From the NCBI RefSeq assembly GCF_028274965.1, contig NZ_JAQCNO010000045.1, positions 1 through 35,787 on the forward strand: a stretch of DNA of 35,787 bases. Direction: 5' to 3'. Below, piece after piece: positions 1-7,950 of this stretch. The first letter of the stretch is position 1. The number at the start of each line of letters is the position of its first letter. A program made the translations under genes and the position numbers. This stretch comes from Natronomonas sp. (lineage in GTDB: Archaea > Halobacteriota > Halobacteria > Halobacteriales > Haloarculaceae). The notes beneath the pieces are model-generated. The model saw nothing but the letters and a program-made list of their open reading frames with translations. It searched no databases and was not told the DNA's origin.

Positions 1-151
1 ATCGGTATCGCCCGAAGCGTACATCGTATCGTGTCCCGTCGTCGGGCCCGTTTGCGTATAGACGACCCGGAGGCTCAAAGGCGGGTTTGATCGATCGCGG
101 GCGAGCCAAGCGAGCAGACCGAGCGCAGCCGACGGCTCCCCGCCGACGGGT

Positions 152-173
152 GTCGCTTATCGGGCTCGAGCCC
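152..173 (+). promoter_or_regulatory. Probable promoter with palindrome upstream of the ABC exporter
   Basis: A TATA-like cttat lies at 156-160, about 28 bp before the ATG at 186, which fits a leaderless haloarchaeal promoter. Right after it is a perfect 12-bp palindrome, gggctcgagccc (162-173), between the TATA element and the start codon, where a repressor could act. Nothing else recognisable is seen in bases 1-150. The regulatory role is inferred from position only. Confidence 0.35.
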
Positions 174-185
174 CTACCGGAGACA

Positions 186-1244
186 ATGAGCGACACCCCG
201 GTTTCGGATCGGGCGAGTCCCCCGGAGGGCACCCTCGCCGGTGAAGTCGGCTCGGGGGGCACCGACGCGGCCGACGAACCGGCGCTCGTCATCGAGGGGC
301 TCTCGAAGCGCTTCGGCGCCGAGGAGGGGGTCGTGGCCGTCGACGACGTGAGCTTCAGCGTCGACCGCGGGGCGGTCGTCGGCCTGCTCGGTCCCAACGG
401 CGCGGGCAAGACGACGCTCATCAAATGCGCCCTCGGGATCGTCGTGCCCGACTCGGGGTCGATCCGGGTGTTCGGCACCGACGTCGCGGCCGGCCGGCGG
501 GCGGTGTACGCTGACGTCGACGCCATGCTCGAGGGGGCCCGCAACGACTACTGGCGGCTCACGGTCCGGGAGAACCTCCGGTACTTCGCGACGATACGCG
601 GCGTCGATCCCGACTCCGTTAGGGCCCGCCACGACCGGCTGTTGGACCGCTTCGACCTCGCGGCGAAGGCCGACACCCCGGTGCGGGAACTGTCGCGAGG
701 CATGAAACAGAAGGTGTCGCTCGCGAGCGCCCTCGCCGGCGGCGCGGCGCTCGTGTTTCTCGACGAGCCGACGCTCGGACTCGACGTCGAGAGCTCCCGG
801 ACGCTGCGGCGGGAGCTGCGGCGACTCGCCGACGAGGAGGGCCTGACGATCGTCCTCAGCGGCCACGACATGGGCGTCATCGAGTCCGTCTGTGATCGCG
901 TGATCGTCATGTCCGAGGGGCGCGTCGTCGCCGACGACGCGGTGTCGGCCCTCCTCGAACGGGCCGATCGGAACCGCGTCAGGCTCGCGGCGACGGGCGT
1001 CGATCGGTCGGTCCTCGACTCGCTCCGACGGGACTTCGACGTGTACGAGGTGAGCCGCAACGGCCGACGGACCCGCCTCGAGTTCGCGGCCGGCGGGACG
1101 GAACTGTACGATCTGATGGACGCCCTCCGGGCCGGCGGCGTGACGATCGAAGACGTCCGGACGGTCGACCCCGACCTCGAGGACGTCTTCCTGACACTCA
1201 CGGAGGACGCCCCGACGACGGACGAACGCGGGGAGACGCCGTGA
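186..1244 (+). CDS. ABC transporter ATP-binding protein (ABC-2 exporter type)
   Basis: This is the ATPase subunit of an ABC exporter, working at the inner face of the membrane with the permease encoded next to it. The 352-residue protein has a Walker A (GPNGAGKT, about residues 69-76), an ABC signature LSRGMKQ (169-175), a Walker B with catalytic Glu (ALVFLDEP, 188-195) and an H-loop His near 227. A C-terminal extension of about 100 residues follows, as in DrrA/CcmA-like exporters. The first ~30 residues are a Ser/Asp/Gly-rich acidic tail. The frame is open from 87, but the ATG at 186 is preferred because a TATA-like element lies about 28 bp before it and the extra 33 residues are Arg-rich and unlike the family. 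The stop overlaps the next gene's start as GTGA, so the two are co-transcribed. The exported substrate cannot be read from the sequence. Confidence 0.9.
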   Translation: MSDTPVSDRASPPEGTLAGEVGSGGTDAADEPALVIEGLSKRFGAEEGVVAVDDVSFSVDRGAVVGLLGPNGAGKTTLIKCALGIVVPDSGSIRVFGTDVAAGRRAVYADVDAMLEGARNDYWRLTVRENLRYFATIRGVDPDSVRARHDRLLDRFDLAAKADTPVRELSRGMKQKVSLASALAGGAALVFLDEPTLGLDVESSRTLRRELRRLADEEGLTIVLSGHDMGVIESVCDRVIVMSEGRVVADDAVSALLERADRNRVRLAATGVDRSVLDSLRRDFDVYEVSRNGRRTRLEFAAGGTELYDLMDALRAGGVTIEDVRTVDPDLEDVFLTLTEDAPTTDERGETP

Positions 1245-2116
1245 ACTCCGAGCCCGGCTCCGACAGCGACGGCGCTGACTCTGGTATCGACGCCGATCCC
1301 GCTGTCGCCGACTCTGACACCGCCGACACCGAAACGCCCCGCCCGGCGACGTACTACCACCTCGCGCGGGCCGTCCTCTATCGGGAGTACCTGATCTTCG
1401 TCCGGTACCCGGCCAACGCGATCGGCGGCATCGTCATCGCGCTGTTTTTCTTCGGCGTCCTGCTGTACGGCGGCCGAATCGTCGCCGGACAGGCGCTTGC
1501 GGACTCGCTCGAAGGCATCATCGTCGGGTACTTCCTGTGGACGCTGTCGGTCGGCGCGTACTCCTCGGTGTCGAACGACCTCGGCAGCGAACTCCAGTGG
1601 GGAACGCTCGAACGCCACATCACGACGCCGTTCGGTTTCGCGCCCGTGGCGCTTTTGAAAGGCGCCGCGAAGGTCGTTCGGACCTTCCTGACGAGCGCGA
1701 TCGTCCTCGCCGTCATGCTCCTTCTCAGCGGGACGACGCTGCGGCTCGACCCGATCACGATCCTCGTCGTCGCCGGGCTCGCGATCACGTCCGTCCTCGG
1801 GCTCGGCTTTGCCGCCGGCGGGATCACCGTCCTGTACAAGCGGATCGGCAACTGGCTGAACCTCCTGCAGTTCGGCTTCATCGTCCTCATCTCGGCGCCC
1901 GTCCTCGACGCGCCGTGGACGCGCGCGCTGCCGCTGGCCCACGGCAGCGCTCTCCTACAGCGCGCGATGGTCGACGGCGTCCGGCTGTGGGAGTTCGGTC
2001 TCGGCGAACTCGCCGTTCTTCTCGCCGTGGCGCTCGGATACCTCCTCGGCGGGTACGTCGTGTTCCACTACGCGACGCGTCGGGCGCGGCGGCTGGGCGT
2101 CCTCGGGGACTACTGA
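1241..2116 (+). CDS. ABC-2 type transporter permease
   Basis: Membrane subunit of the exporter, partner of the ATPase just upstream. The 291-residue product starts with an acidic, Ser/Asp-rich cytoplasmic stretch of about 30 residues. About six hydrophobic segments follow, the first beginning near NAIGGIVIALFFFGVLLY, in the layout of the ABC-2 membrane family (DrrB/NodJ-like). The start is a GTG overlapping the TGA of the ATPase gene by four bases, which is typical of translational coupling. It ends convergently with aglB, about 29 bp away, with a palindrome in between. Family assignment is firm. The substrate (drug, lipid or polysaccharide) is unknown; closeness to N-glycosylation genes is suggestive only. 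Confidence 0.85.
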   Translation: MNSEPGSDSDGADSGIDADPAVADSDTADTETPRPATYYHLARAVLYREYLIFVRYPANAIGGIVIALFFFGVLLYGGRIVAGQALADSLEGIIVGYFLWTLSVGAYSSVSNDLGSELQWGTLERHITTPFGFAPVALLKGAAKVVRTFLTSAIVLAVMLLLSGTTLRLDPITILVVAGLAITSVLGLGFAAGGITVLYKRIGNWLNLLQFGFIVLISAPVLDAPWTRALPLAHGSALLQRAMVDGVRLWEFGLGELAVLLAVALGYLLGGYVVFHYATRRARRLGVLGDY

Positions 2117-2132
2117 GCGCAACGGCGACGGC

Positions 2133-2147
2133 GAGACGGGCCGTCTC
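2133..2147. terminator. Palindrome between convergent genes, possible bidirectional terminator
   Basis: A perfect inverted repeat with 7-bp arms (gagacgg / ccgtctc) around a single base lies between the permease stop and the aglB stop codon, which it overlaps. Its position between convergent genes suggests transcription end or mRNA 3' stabilisation. There is no T-tract, so an intrinsic archaeal terminator is not proven. Confidence 0.35.
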
Positions 2148-5058
2148 AGTTCCCGCCGCCGGTCTCGACCGCCGACTCCTCGAGTTCGACCGTCGCCGGC
2201 GTGTCGTCGGCGCCGACGACCTGGGCCTCGGTGATCTCGAGTTCGCCCGTGTTGCGCGTGATGTTGAAATCACCGCTGACCTGTGCGCCCGTCGTCACCT
2301 GGTAGGGCCCGGTCGCCTCGACGGATGTGTTCGTGTAGCCGTTCTCGGGGCCGAACTCGTCGTACCCGGTCGTCGAGTACGGGAGGTGCAACTCGAACTC
2401 GCCGTTCCCGTCGGCCCGGGCGAACTGGGTGTACCGGAAGGTCTCCCCCGAGGGCTTTTCCAACTCGACTGTCGCCCGGACCTCCTGGTTGGCACCGGCG
2501 CCCGACCCTTCGACGCTCGCGCCCGGCACGCGCTCGAAGGTCCGCACGAGCGATTGCCCCCGGACGTTCGTGTCGTAGACGAGCCGGTAGTGCTCTAAGG
2601 CCTCGACGCGCTCGGAGGGACCGACGATCTGTGCGTTGGAGGTCTCGTTGACGAACTCCCGGGCCGCCGTGACGTTGTCGAAGCTCTCGACGGGCTGGCT
2701 TTCCTCCCGGAAGGTCCGGACCTCGCTGCGCTCGCCGGTCCGCTGGTTTTCGACCTCCCGGACGTTGTCCCAGGTCACGACCGACGGCTGGGCGTCGGGC
2801 TCGACCGCGCTGCCGTAGTACCGGAACAGCCGGACCATCTGGCTCTCGTAGAACCGCTGGGTCTCCAGTTGGGTCTCGAAGCTGATCCGGCCCTCCTGGC
2901 TCTCGCTGTACAGCGCCCACCGGAAGTCGTCCCGTTCGACCTCGGAGTCGCTGTAGAACGTGACGGGCGCGCTGAACTTCCCTTGGAGCATCTGCCAGTC
3001 GATCATCACGTACCGCGTCTGGCCGCCCTCTGTGCTCTGTCGTTCGAGCACCTCGGCGGCTTGCTCCTCGCTGGGCGCGAGCAGGTAGTTGGCCGCCTCG
3101 CCGGCGTTCTGCTGGAACGGGTTGGCGTTCGGTATCCGCTCGCCGCGGACGGTTATCCAGTGGCCGTAGTCCCACCACGACTGGACGCCGTAGGCCCCTT
3201 CGGGGTACTCGAAGTCGCCGTCGGCCGGCCGGTCGTAGGTGCCGTAGTACTCCATCGCGTTGTCGTTGCCCTCCAGTTCGCCGGGTTCGGGCGTCTCCTC
3301 GCTCATCCACTCGAGGCTGTCGTCCCAGACGGTCACCGGGCCGGGGCCGCCGCCCGCGCCCGCCGCCCAGACGGGCGTCGTCAGCATGACGAGCGGCGCA
3401 ACGATGACGACGATCACCGAGACCGCGGCGATCGCCTGCCAGCCCTTGATCGTCTCCACGTCGGTCAGCGGGCGGTTCAGATCGATCGCCGACATCGACA
3501 GCTGGAAGAAGTACGCGCCGCCGACGGCGACGACGACCGCGAGGTAGTAGTTGAACCGCGTCTGGGTGAACGCCATGCTGGTGATGAACCCCGCCCACAC
3601 GACGAAGTACAGCTCCTCGGTGTCGTACTTCGCCAGAAGCGTCGCGCCGACGAAAAGCGCCGTTGCGATCGCCAGCCCGACGAGTTGCCACGTGAGCCCG
3701 ACGAGCCCGCCGATGAACTCGTACAGCGGCGTGATGACGTACACCGAGCCGACGATCGGGAACGCGGCGATCGCGTACAGCGTGTGGTTCGTCTCGTCGC
3801 TCCCGACGAGCGGGCGGACGAGGATATAACAGATCACGGCGAAGGCGAGGACGAAGACGAGCCCGTACTGCGCGCGGATGAACTCGGCGAAGCTCCGTTG
3901 GGCGAGCGGCGGCTGGGCCTCGCCGATCGTCTGGGCGGTCGCGCTCGCACCGAAGGCGAGCCGGCCGGTAATGTTGCCGACGATCGTCGACCACAGCGAG
4001 GGAAGAACGAACGAGAGCCCGATCGCCGACACCACGATCAGCCCGGCGACGGCCGCCGGGTACCTGTCGGCGCCGAGTTCCCGGGCCTCCCACTGGCGGG
4101 CGAGCAACGCCAGAAAGACCGCGCCGAGCGCGACGCCGAGCGGCAGAACGATCTGCGTGAGCGAGTACCCGCTGACGCCGAACGAGAGGTCCTCGAGCGG
4201 GATGAGCTGCATCGCGCCGGCGACCGCCATCGCGATCGCGGCGGCGAAGGCGATCGGCTCGGGGCTGTCGCCGTGGTAGACGTCGCTCGTCATCTTGACC
4301 GCGACGAAGATCCCGGTGAACCCGACCATGAGCACGCCGGGCTGCCACGTCCACATGTACAGCCCGAGCGCGACGCCGGCGCCGACCGCGTACAGCGCGG
4401 GCCGTTTCAGCGCTGTCCAGTCGCGATCGACGACGAGTTCCCAGATCGGCTTCTCTTTGACCGCGACCGCGAAGGCGGTGAGAAACGCCAACACGGCGAG
4501 CGTCTGAAAGAAGACCTCCCCCATGTGGTGATCGCTGAACCCGACAAGCCCCATCCGAAAGAACCGCCCCGGGAGCAACGCGAGGATGGCGACCGCCGAG
4601 ACCGCAAAGAACCGATCGAGAAACCGACGCGCGAGAAAGTACACCACGACACCCGTGAAGACGCTGAAGATGGGCGTCATGAACAGCATCGCCTGGAGCG
4701 TGCCCGCGTCGCCGCCGCCGGTGATCGGCGACGCGAGGACGACCAACACGGCCATCATGTGGTCCCACAGCGTCCCGAACGCCCCGGCGGTCGTCCCGAA
4801 CGGGAACCCCGTCCAGGGGTCGAACGCCATCGTCCCCGGGTAGTTCTCGAGGATGTAGCTCGTCTCGCGGTAGTGGTACCACGCGTCGTTGCCGGTGAGA
4901 TACACCTCACCGTCGCGGACGAAGTTGTCGTACGATCGGATCCGCGTCCAGAACATGAACGCGAACACCCCGAGGAGGGCCGGGACGTGATACCATCGCC
5001 TGAGGAGTTCGACCGGCTCGGCGTCGAGTTCCGCGGCGAGGTCGTCTCGCGTGCTCAT
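2146..5058 (-). CDS. aglB: Dolichyl-phosphooligosaccharide-protein glycotransferase AglB (STT3 family)
   Basis: Catalytic oligosaccharyltransferase of archaeal N-glycosylation: it moves the glycan from dolichol phosphate to Asn in N-X-S/T sequons on the outer face of the membrane. The 970-residue protein has the STT3 layout. The N-terminal half is polytopic, with an acidic catalytic motif in the first external loop (TGNDAWYHYRE, Asp near 58). The C-terminal half is soluble and extracellular and has the hallmark WWDYG at residues 628-632, with a downstream VMIDWQM segment matching the conserved helix of the family. The C-terminal ~200 residues are beta-rich. Length is close to other haloarchaeal AglB proteins (about 900-1050). 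The ATG at 5058 lies about 28 bp after a TATA-like element, so the gene is probably leaderless. A sugar epimerase gene lies just upstream on the same strand, and the S-layer protein at 20.3 kb is a likely main substrate. Confidence 0.95.
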   Translation of the reverse strand: MSTRDDLAAELDAEPVELLRRWYHVPALLGVFAFMFWTRIRSYDNFVRDGEVYLTGNDAWYHYRETSYILENYPGTMAFDPWTGFPFGTTAGAFGTLWDHMMAVLVVLASPITGGGDAGTLQAMLFMTPIFSVFTGVVVYFLARRFLDRFFAVSAVAILALLPGRFFRMGLVGFSDHHMGEVFFQTLAVLAFLTAFAVAVKEKPIWELVVDRDWTALKRPALYAVGAGVALGLYMWTWQPGVLMVGFTGIFVAVKMTSDVYHGDSPEPIAFAAAIAMAVAGAMQLIPLEDLSFGVSGYSLTQIVLPLGVALGAVFLALLARQWEARELGADRYPAAVAGLIVVSAIGLSFVLPSLWSTIVGNITGRLAFGASATAQTIGEAQPPLAQRSFAEFIRAQYGLVFVLAFAVICYILVRPLVGSDETNHTLYAIAAFPIVGSVYVITPLYEFIGGLVGLTWQLVGLAIATALFVGATLLAKYDTEELYFVVWAGFITSMAFTQTRFNYYLAVVVAVGGAYFFQLSMSAIDLNRPLTDVETIKGWQAIAAVSVIVVIVAPLVMLTTPVWAAGAGGGPGPVTVWDDSLEWMSEETPEPGELEGNDNAMEYYGTYDRPADGDFEYPEGAYGVQSWWDYGHWITVRGERIPNANPFQQNAGEAANYLLAPSEEQAAEVLERQSTEGGQTRYVMIDWQMLQGKFSAPVTFYSDSEVERDDFRWALYSESQEGRISFETQLETQRFYESQMVRLFRYYGSAVEPDAQPSVVTWDNVREVENQRTGERSEVRTFREESQPVESFDNVTAAREFVNETSNAQIVGPSERVEALEHYRLVYDTNVRGQSLVRTFERVPGASVEGSGAGANQEVRATVELEKPSGETFRYTQFARADGNGEFELHLPYSTTGYDEFGPENGYTNTSVEATGPYQVTTGAQVSGDFNITRNTGELEITEAQVVGADDTPATVELEESAVETGGGN

Positions 5059-5080
5059 TACGCTACGACAGTCCCAAAAC

Positions 5081-5092
5081 GTCCATAAGCCT
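5081..5092 (-). promoter_or_regulatory. TATA-like promoter of aglB
   Basis: On the minus strand GGCTTATGGAC is centred near 5086, about 28 bp upstream of the aglB ATG. This is the spacing of leaderless haloarchaeal transcripts and supports the start at 5058 and a promoter separate from the epimerase gene. Confidence 0.45.
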
Positions 5093-5175
5093 TGTTATAC
5101 TCACCCCACCGCAGGGCCGACCGCGCCCGGCAGCTAGTAAACGAACGACCGAACGCCCCGCCTCGGGCGGACGCC

Positions 5176-6165
5176 TCAGGAGGCGAGGACGAGCGGTTCG
5201 TACCACTCGCGGTTCTGTCTGTACCACGCGACGAACGCCGAGACGCCCTCCCGGATCGTGTACTCGGGGTCGTACCCGAGTAGCTCCTCGGCCTTCGTCG
5301 TGTCGGCGTGGGTGTGATCGGCGTCGGCGTCGTACCGCTCGGCGTACTCCAGTTCGCGCTCGGGGGCGAGTTGATCGCGGATCTCTGCCGCGAGCGTCCC
5401 GATCTCGATCGTGTCCGTCGAGCCGACGTTTATCGCCTCGCCGTCGGCGCTGTCGGTCCCCAAGAGCGTCCGGTTGGCCGCGAGCACGTCCTCGATGTAC
5501 GTGAAGTCCCGCGTCTGCGTGCCGTCGCCGTAGACGACCGGTGCGTCGCCGTTGAGACACCGCGAGACGAAGTTCGAGATCGCCATGTTCGGCCGCATCC
5601 GCGGGCCGTAGACGGTGAAGTACCGCAGCGCGACCGCCGGAACGCCGTACACCTCGTGGTACGCGCAGGCGTAGCGCTCGGCGGCGAGTTTCGACGCGCC
5701 GTACGGCGAGACCGGCAGCGTCGGATCGGTCTCAGAGAAGGGGAGATACTCCTCGCGACCGCCGTAGACCGACGAGGAGGACGCGAGGACGAACCGCCGA
5801 AGATCGGTCTCGCGGGCCGCATCGAGCAGATTGAGCGTCCCGTCGACGTTCACGGCGTCGTACTCCCGGGGCGCCTCGACGCTCGGCCGGACGCCGGCCT
5901 TTGCGGCCTGGTGATAGACGGCGTCGGCGTCGGCGACGAGCGACCCGATGAGGTCGGCGTTCCGGACGTCCCCTTCGACGAACTCGTACCCGACGTCGTG
6001 TCTGTCGGCCGCTTCGCGGTGGGTCTCGAGGGTGTGCTCCTTGATCCCGAGATCGTAGAACGGGTCCATCGCGTCGAGAACGGTCACGTCGTGGCCGTCC
6101 TCAAGGAACGCCTCGGCGACGTGACCGCCGATGAAGCCCGCTCCGCCGGTGACGAGGATACGCAT
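5176..6165 (-). CDS. NAD-dependent epimerase/dehydratase (UDP-sugar 4-epimerase-like, extended SDR)
   Basis: Nucleotide-sugar modifying enzyme of the extended short-chain dehydrogenase family, probably a UDP-glucose/UDP-glucuronate 4-epimerase or related enzyme supplying sugars for surface glycans. The 329-residue protein starts with the NAD-binding GGAGFIG (residues 7-13). It has an SSSSVYG segment with the catalytic Ser/Thr region near 130, and the catalytic pair Tyr155/Lys159 in SPYGASK. RYFTVYGPRMRP and the C-terminal TRDFTYIEDV are typical of UDP-glucuronate and UDP-glucose epimerases. The ATG at 6165 is chosen because the Rossmann motif begins six residues later; the upstream open frame is low-complexity Arg-rich sequence. 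It lies head-to-tail upstream of aglB with a ~117-bp gap. Exact sugar specificity is not resolved. Confidence 0.9.
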   Translation of the reverse strand: MRILVTGGAGFIGGHVAEAFLEDGHDVTVLDAMDPFYDLGIKEHTLETHREAADRHDVGYEFVEGDVRNADLIGSLVADADAVYHQAAKAGVRPSVEAPREYDAVNVDGTLNLLDAARETDLRRFVLASSSSVYGGREEYLPFSETDPTLPVSPYGASKLAAERYACAYHEVYGVPAVALRYFTVYGPRMRPNMAISNFVSRCLNGDAPVVYGDGTQTRDFTYIEDVLAANRTLLGTDSADGEAINVGSTDTIEIGTLAAEIRDQLAPERELEYAERYDADADHTHADTTKAEELLGYDPEYTIREGVSAFVAWYRQNREWYEPLVLAS

Positions 6166-6227
6166 GCCCGGTGTTCGGCGAGGCCCGGTTTGTCGGTTCC
6201 GGTCCCTCGTCGGACGCGACGCCGGCG

Positions 6228-6785
6228 TCAGCCCCGGTCGCTCCCGATCGATCGGAGCGCGTCGAGACACACACCCAGCCCCGGCGCGCGGTGTGAGATC
6301 CACAGTCCGGTCGTCGCGAGGAAAAGCAGCGACTCGAAGATCCCAGCCGGGGTTTTCGAGAGTTCGATCAGCGCCTCGAGGATCGTGTAGCCAGTCCCCG
6401 AACCGCCGGACTGCGAAACAACCGGCCACAGAAAAAAGCGGAGTTCGCCGAACTCGCCGGCGGCGATCCGGTAGACCGAATCGCCCGCCAGATGCGTGCC
6501 GTGGCCGACGACGAAGGCAACGCCCAACTCGGGTCGCCCGTACTCCGCGGCGAGTCGGTACACGATCGCGGCGAGAACCGCAGCGACCAGAACCGAGTGC
6601 CCGAGCGAACGGCCGCTCGGGAGCACGCCGAGATACCACGCCAGCGGCTTATCGAGCAGGTCCGGAAACTGCGTTCCGACCGCCAGGGCGACGACGGCCG
6701 TTCCGCCCGGCCGGGCGCCGTCGCTGTACCGACACAGCGCCGCGTAACACAGGTACCCGACGGCGGCGTGGCCCCACGGGAGCAC
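6228..6785 (-). CDS. Membrane-bound metal-dependent hydrolase (YdjM/LexA-regulated type)
   Basis: A 185-residue polytopic protein of the YdjM-like membrane hydrolase family, whose substrate is unknown. The family's spaced His/Asp residues are present: PWGHAAVGY near the N-terminus, FPDLLDKPLAW, SLGHS, and HGTHLAGD near the middle. These probably coordinate a metal at the membrane. About four hydrophobic segments are visible. The start is a GTG (VLPWGH), chosen because the family begins at this motif and no in-frame ATG exists nearby upstream. The frame stays open far upstream only as GC-rich shadow. The divergent promoter region shared with the prenyltransferase gene contains a 14-bp tandem repeat array. 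No operon partner is evident. Confidence 0.75.
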   Translation of the reverse strand: MLPWGHAAVGYLCYAALCRYSDGARPGGTAVVALAVGTQFPDLLDKPLAWYLGVLPSGRSLGHSVLVAAVLAAIVYRLAAEYGRPELGVAFVVGHGTHLAGDSVYRIAAGEFGELRFFLWPVVSQSGGSGTGYTILEALIELSKTPAGIFESLLFLATTGLWISHRAPGLGVCLDALRSIGSDRG

Positions 6786-6834
6786 TACTTCGCGTTGTCG
6801 CCACCCGCTGAAAACGGCTGTGGAACGGACCCGA

Positions 6835-6904
6835 TCGGGTCGGACCGGCCGGATCGAACAAACCGGATCGGAACGGCCGGATCGGACCGCCCGAATCGGG
6901 CCGG
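6835..6904. repeat. Five tandem copies of a 14-bp repeat
   Basis: Five consecutive 14-bp units start at 6835, 6849, 6863, 6877 and 6891, with consensus CCGGATCGGACCGG. The core CCGGATCG is exact in units 2, 3 and 4, has one mismatch in unit 5 (CCGAATCG) and two in unit 1 (TCGGGTCG). The array fills the middle of the divergent intergenic region between the membrane hydrolase (start 6785) and the prenyltransferase (start 7017). A 14-bp period does not keep reading frame, so the array is not coding. It could be a regulatory-site array or a slippage-prone minisatellite. Confidence 0.8.
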
Positions 6905-7016
6905 ATACCCCACTGTTCACCCGCCGCCCCCGCCGATCCGGCGTGATCCGAGAGAGCGGCTCCGCGACGGACAAAACGCATAAGCCGATACCCCACGTAC
7001 GGTGAGTACTCATTAC

Positions 7017-7931
7017 ATGTCGCCGGCCGCCCTCGACCGCCGGGCGATCCGACCGTATCTCGCGTTGATACGCGCGCCCTTCCTGTTGTTCACCCTCCTC
7101 GTCGTTTCGGTGCCGGCGGCCGCCGCGATAGAGGCCGGCGCGTTCGACCCCGCGAACACGGCCCTGGCCCTCGGGAGCGTCCTCTTCGGACACGTCGCGG
7201 TCAACGTCCTCAACCTCGTGAGTGACTACCGGACCGGGATCGACGAAGCGACGGAGGAGACGCCCTACAGCGGCGGGAACGACGTTCTCACGAGCGGGGC
7301 CGTGACCTACCGCCGCGCGCTCGCCTTCGGCGTCGGGTCGCTCCTGCTCAGCGGGCTGTTCGTCGTCCCGCTCGCGTTGCAGTTCGGGCGGGTGGTGCCG
7401 TTTTTTTACGCGATCGGGGCCGTGCTCGTCGTCGGCTACACCGACGTGTTCGCCCGGGTCGGACTGGGCGAGTTCGCCTGCGGTCTCGGGCTGACGTTCC
7501 TCCCGACGGTCATGGTTGGATACGTCCAGACCGGGACGCTCACCGAGCGCCTGCTGTACCTCTCGGTGCCGATGTTTCTCGTCGGGTTCAACCTCCTGTT
7601 GTTGAACGAGTTCCCCGACGTCGAGGCCGACCGGCCGAACGGGCGGGTGAACGTGCCGATCGTGTTCGGCCGCCGCCGGGCGGGACAGCTCTACGTCGCG
7701 CTCGTCGGGGCGACGGTCGCGAGCGTCCTGTACCCGATCGCCGTCGGCGCGCTGCCGGCGACGGTCGCGATCGCCGTCCTGCCGGTCGCGCTGTTGGTGC
7801 CGGTCTTCCGGGGGATCAACTCCGGGACGGACCCGGAGATCACCGACGACGAACTCGGCGCCCACATCCTGTGGACGCAGGCCACGATCGCGACGCTCGG
7901 TGCCGGCATGCTCCTCGCCGCGTGGCTCTGA
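7017..7931 (+). CDS. UbiA-family prenyltransferase (MenA-like)
   Basis: Integral membrane prenyltransferase that attaches a polyprenyl chain to an aromatic acceptor. The first Asp-rich motif, NLVSDYRTGID, matches the NxxxDxxxGxD pattern of 1,4-dihydroxy-2-naphthoate prenyltransferases (MenA). The second, NEFPDVEADRPNGR, is the DxExD-type diphosphate-binding site. About eight or nine hydrophobic helices fill the ~304 residues, normal for the family. A role in menaquinone synthesis is plausible since haloarchaea use menaquinones, but no other men genes are nearby and other isoprenoid acceptors are possible. The start is ambiguous: a GTG at 7002 is in frame, but the same bases form GGTGAG (7001-7006), a Shine-Dalgarno-like sequence for the ATG at 7017, which I prefer. 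The gene is convergent with the MFS gene. Confidence 0.85.
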   Translation: MSPAALDRRAIRPYLALIRAPFLLFTLLVVSVPAAAAIEAGAFDPANTALALGSVLFGHVAVNVLNLVSDYRTGIDEATEETPYSGGNDVLTSGAVTYRRALAFGVGSLLLSGLFVVPLALQFGRVVPFFYAIGAVLVVGYTDVFARVGLGEFACGLGLTFLPTVMVGYVQTGTLTERLLYLSVPMFLVGFNLLLLNEFPDVEADRPNGRVNVPIVFGRRRAGQLYVALVGATVASVLYPIAVGALPATVAIAVLPVALLVPVFRGINSGTDPEITDDELGAHILWTQATIATLGAGMLLAAWL

Positions 7932-7950
7932 GAGACCCCGCGAACGCCGT

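Noticed and set aside
548-1942. Long minus-strand open frame over the ABC exporter genes
   Set aside because: Antisense low-complexity Arg/Asp composition, while both sense genes carry clear family motifs.
2869-5088. Long plus-strand open frame (739 codons) across aglB
   Set aside because: It is antisense to aglB and its product is Arg/Asp/Glu-rich without any fold pattern, a normal shadow in GC-rich DNA. AglB motifs on the minus strand are unambiguous.
6835-6904. 14-bp array as a CRISPR
   Set aside because: Units are contiguous and degenerate with no spacers, and no cas genes occur in the window.
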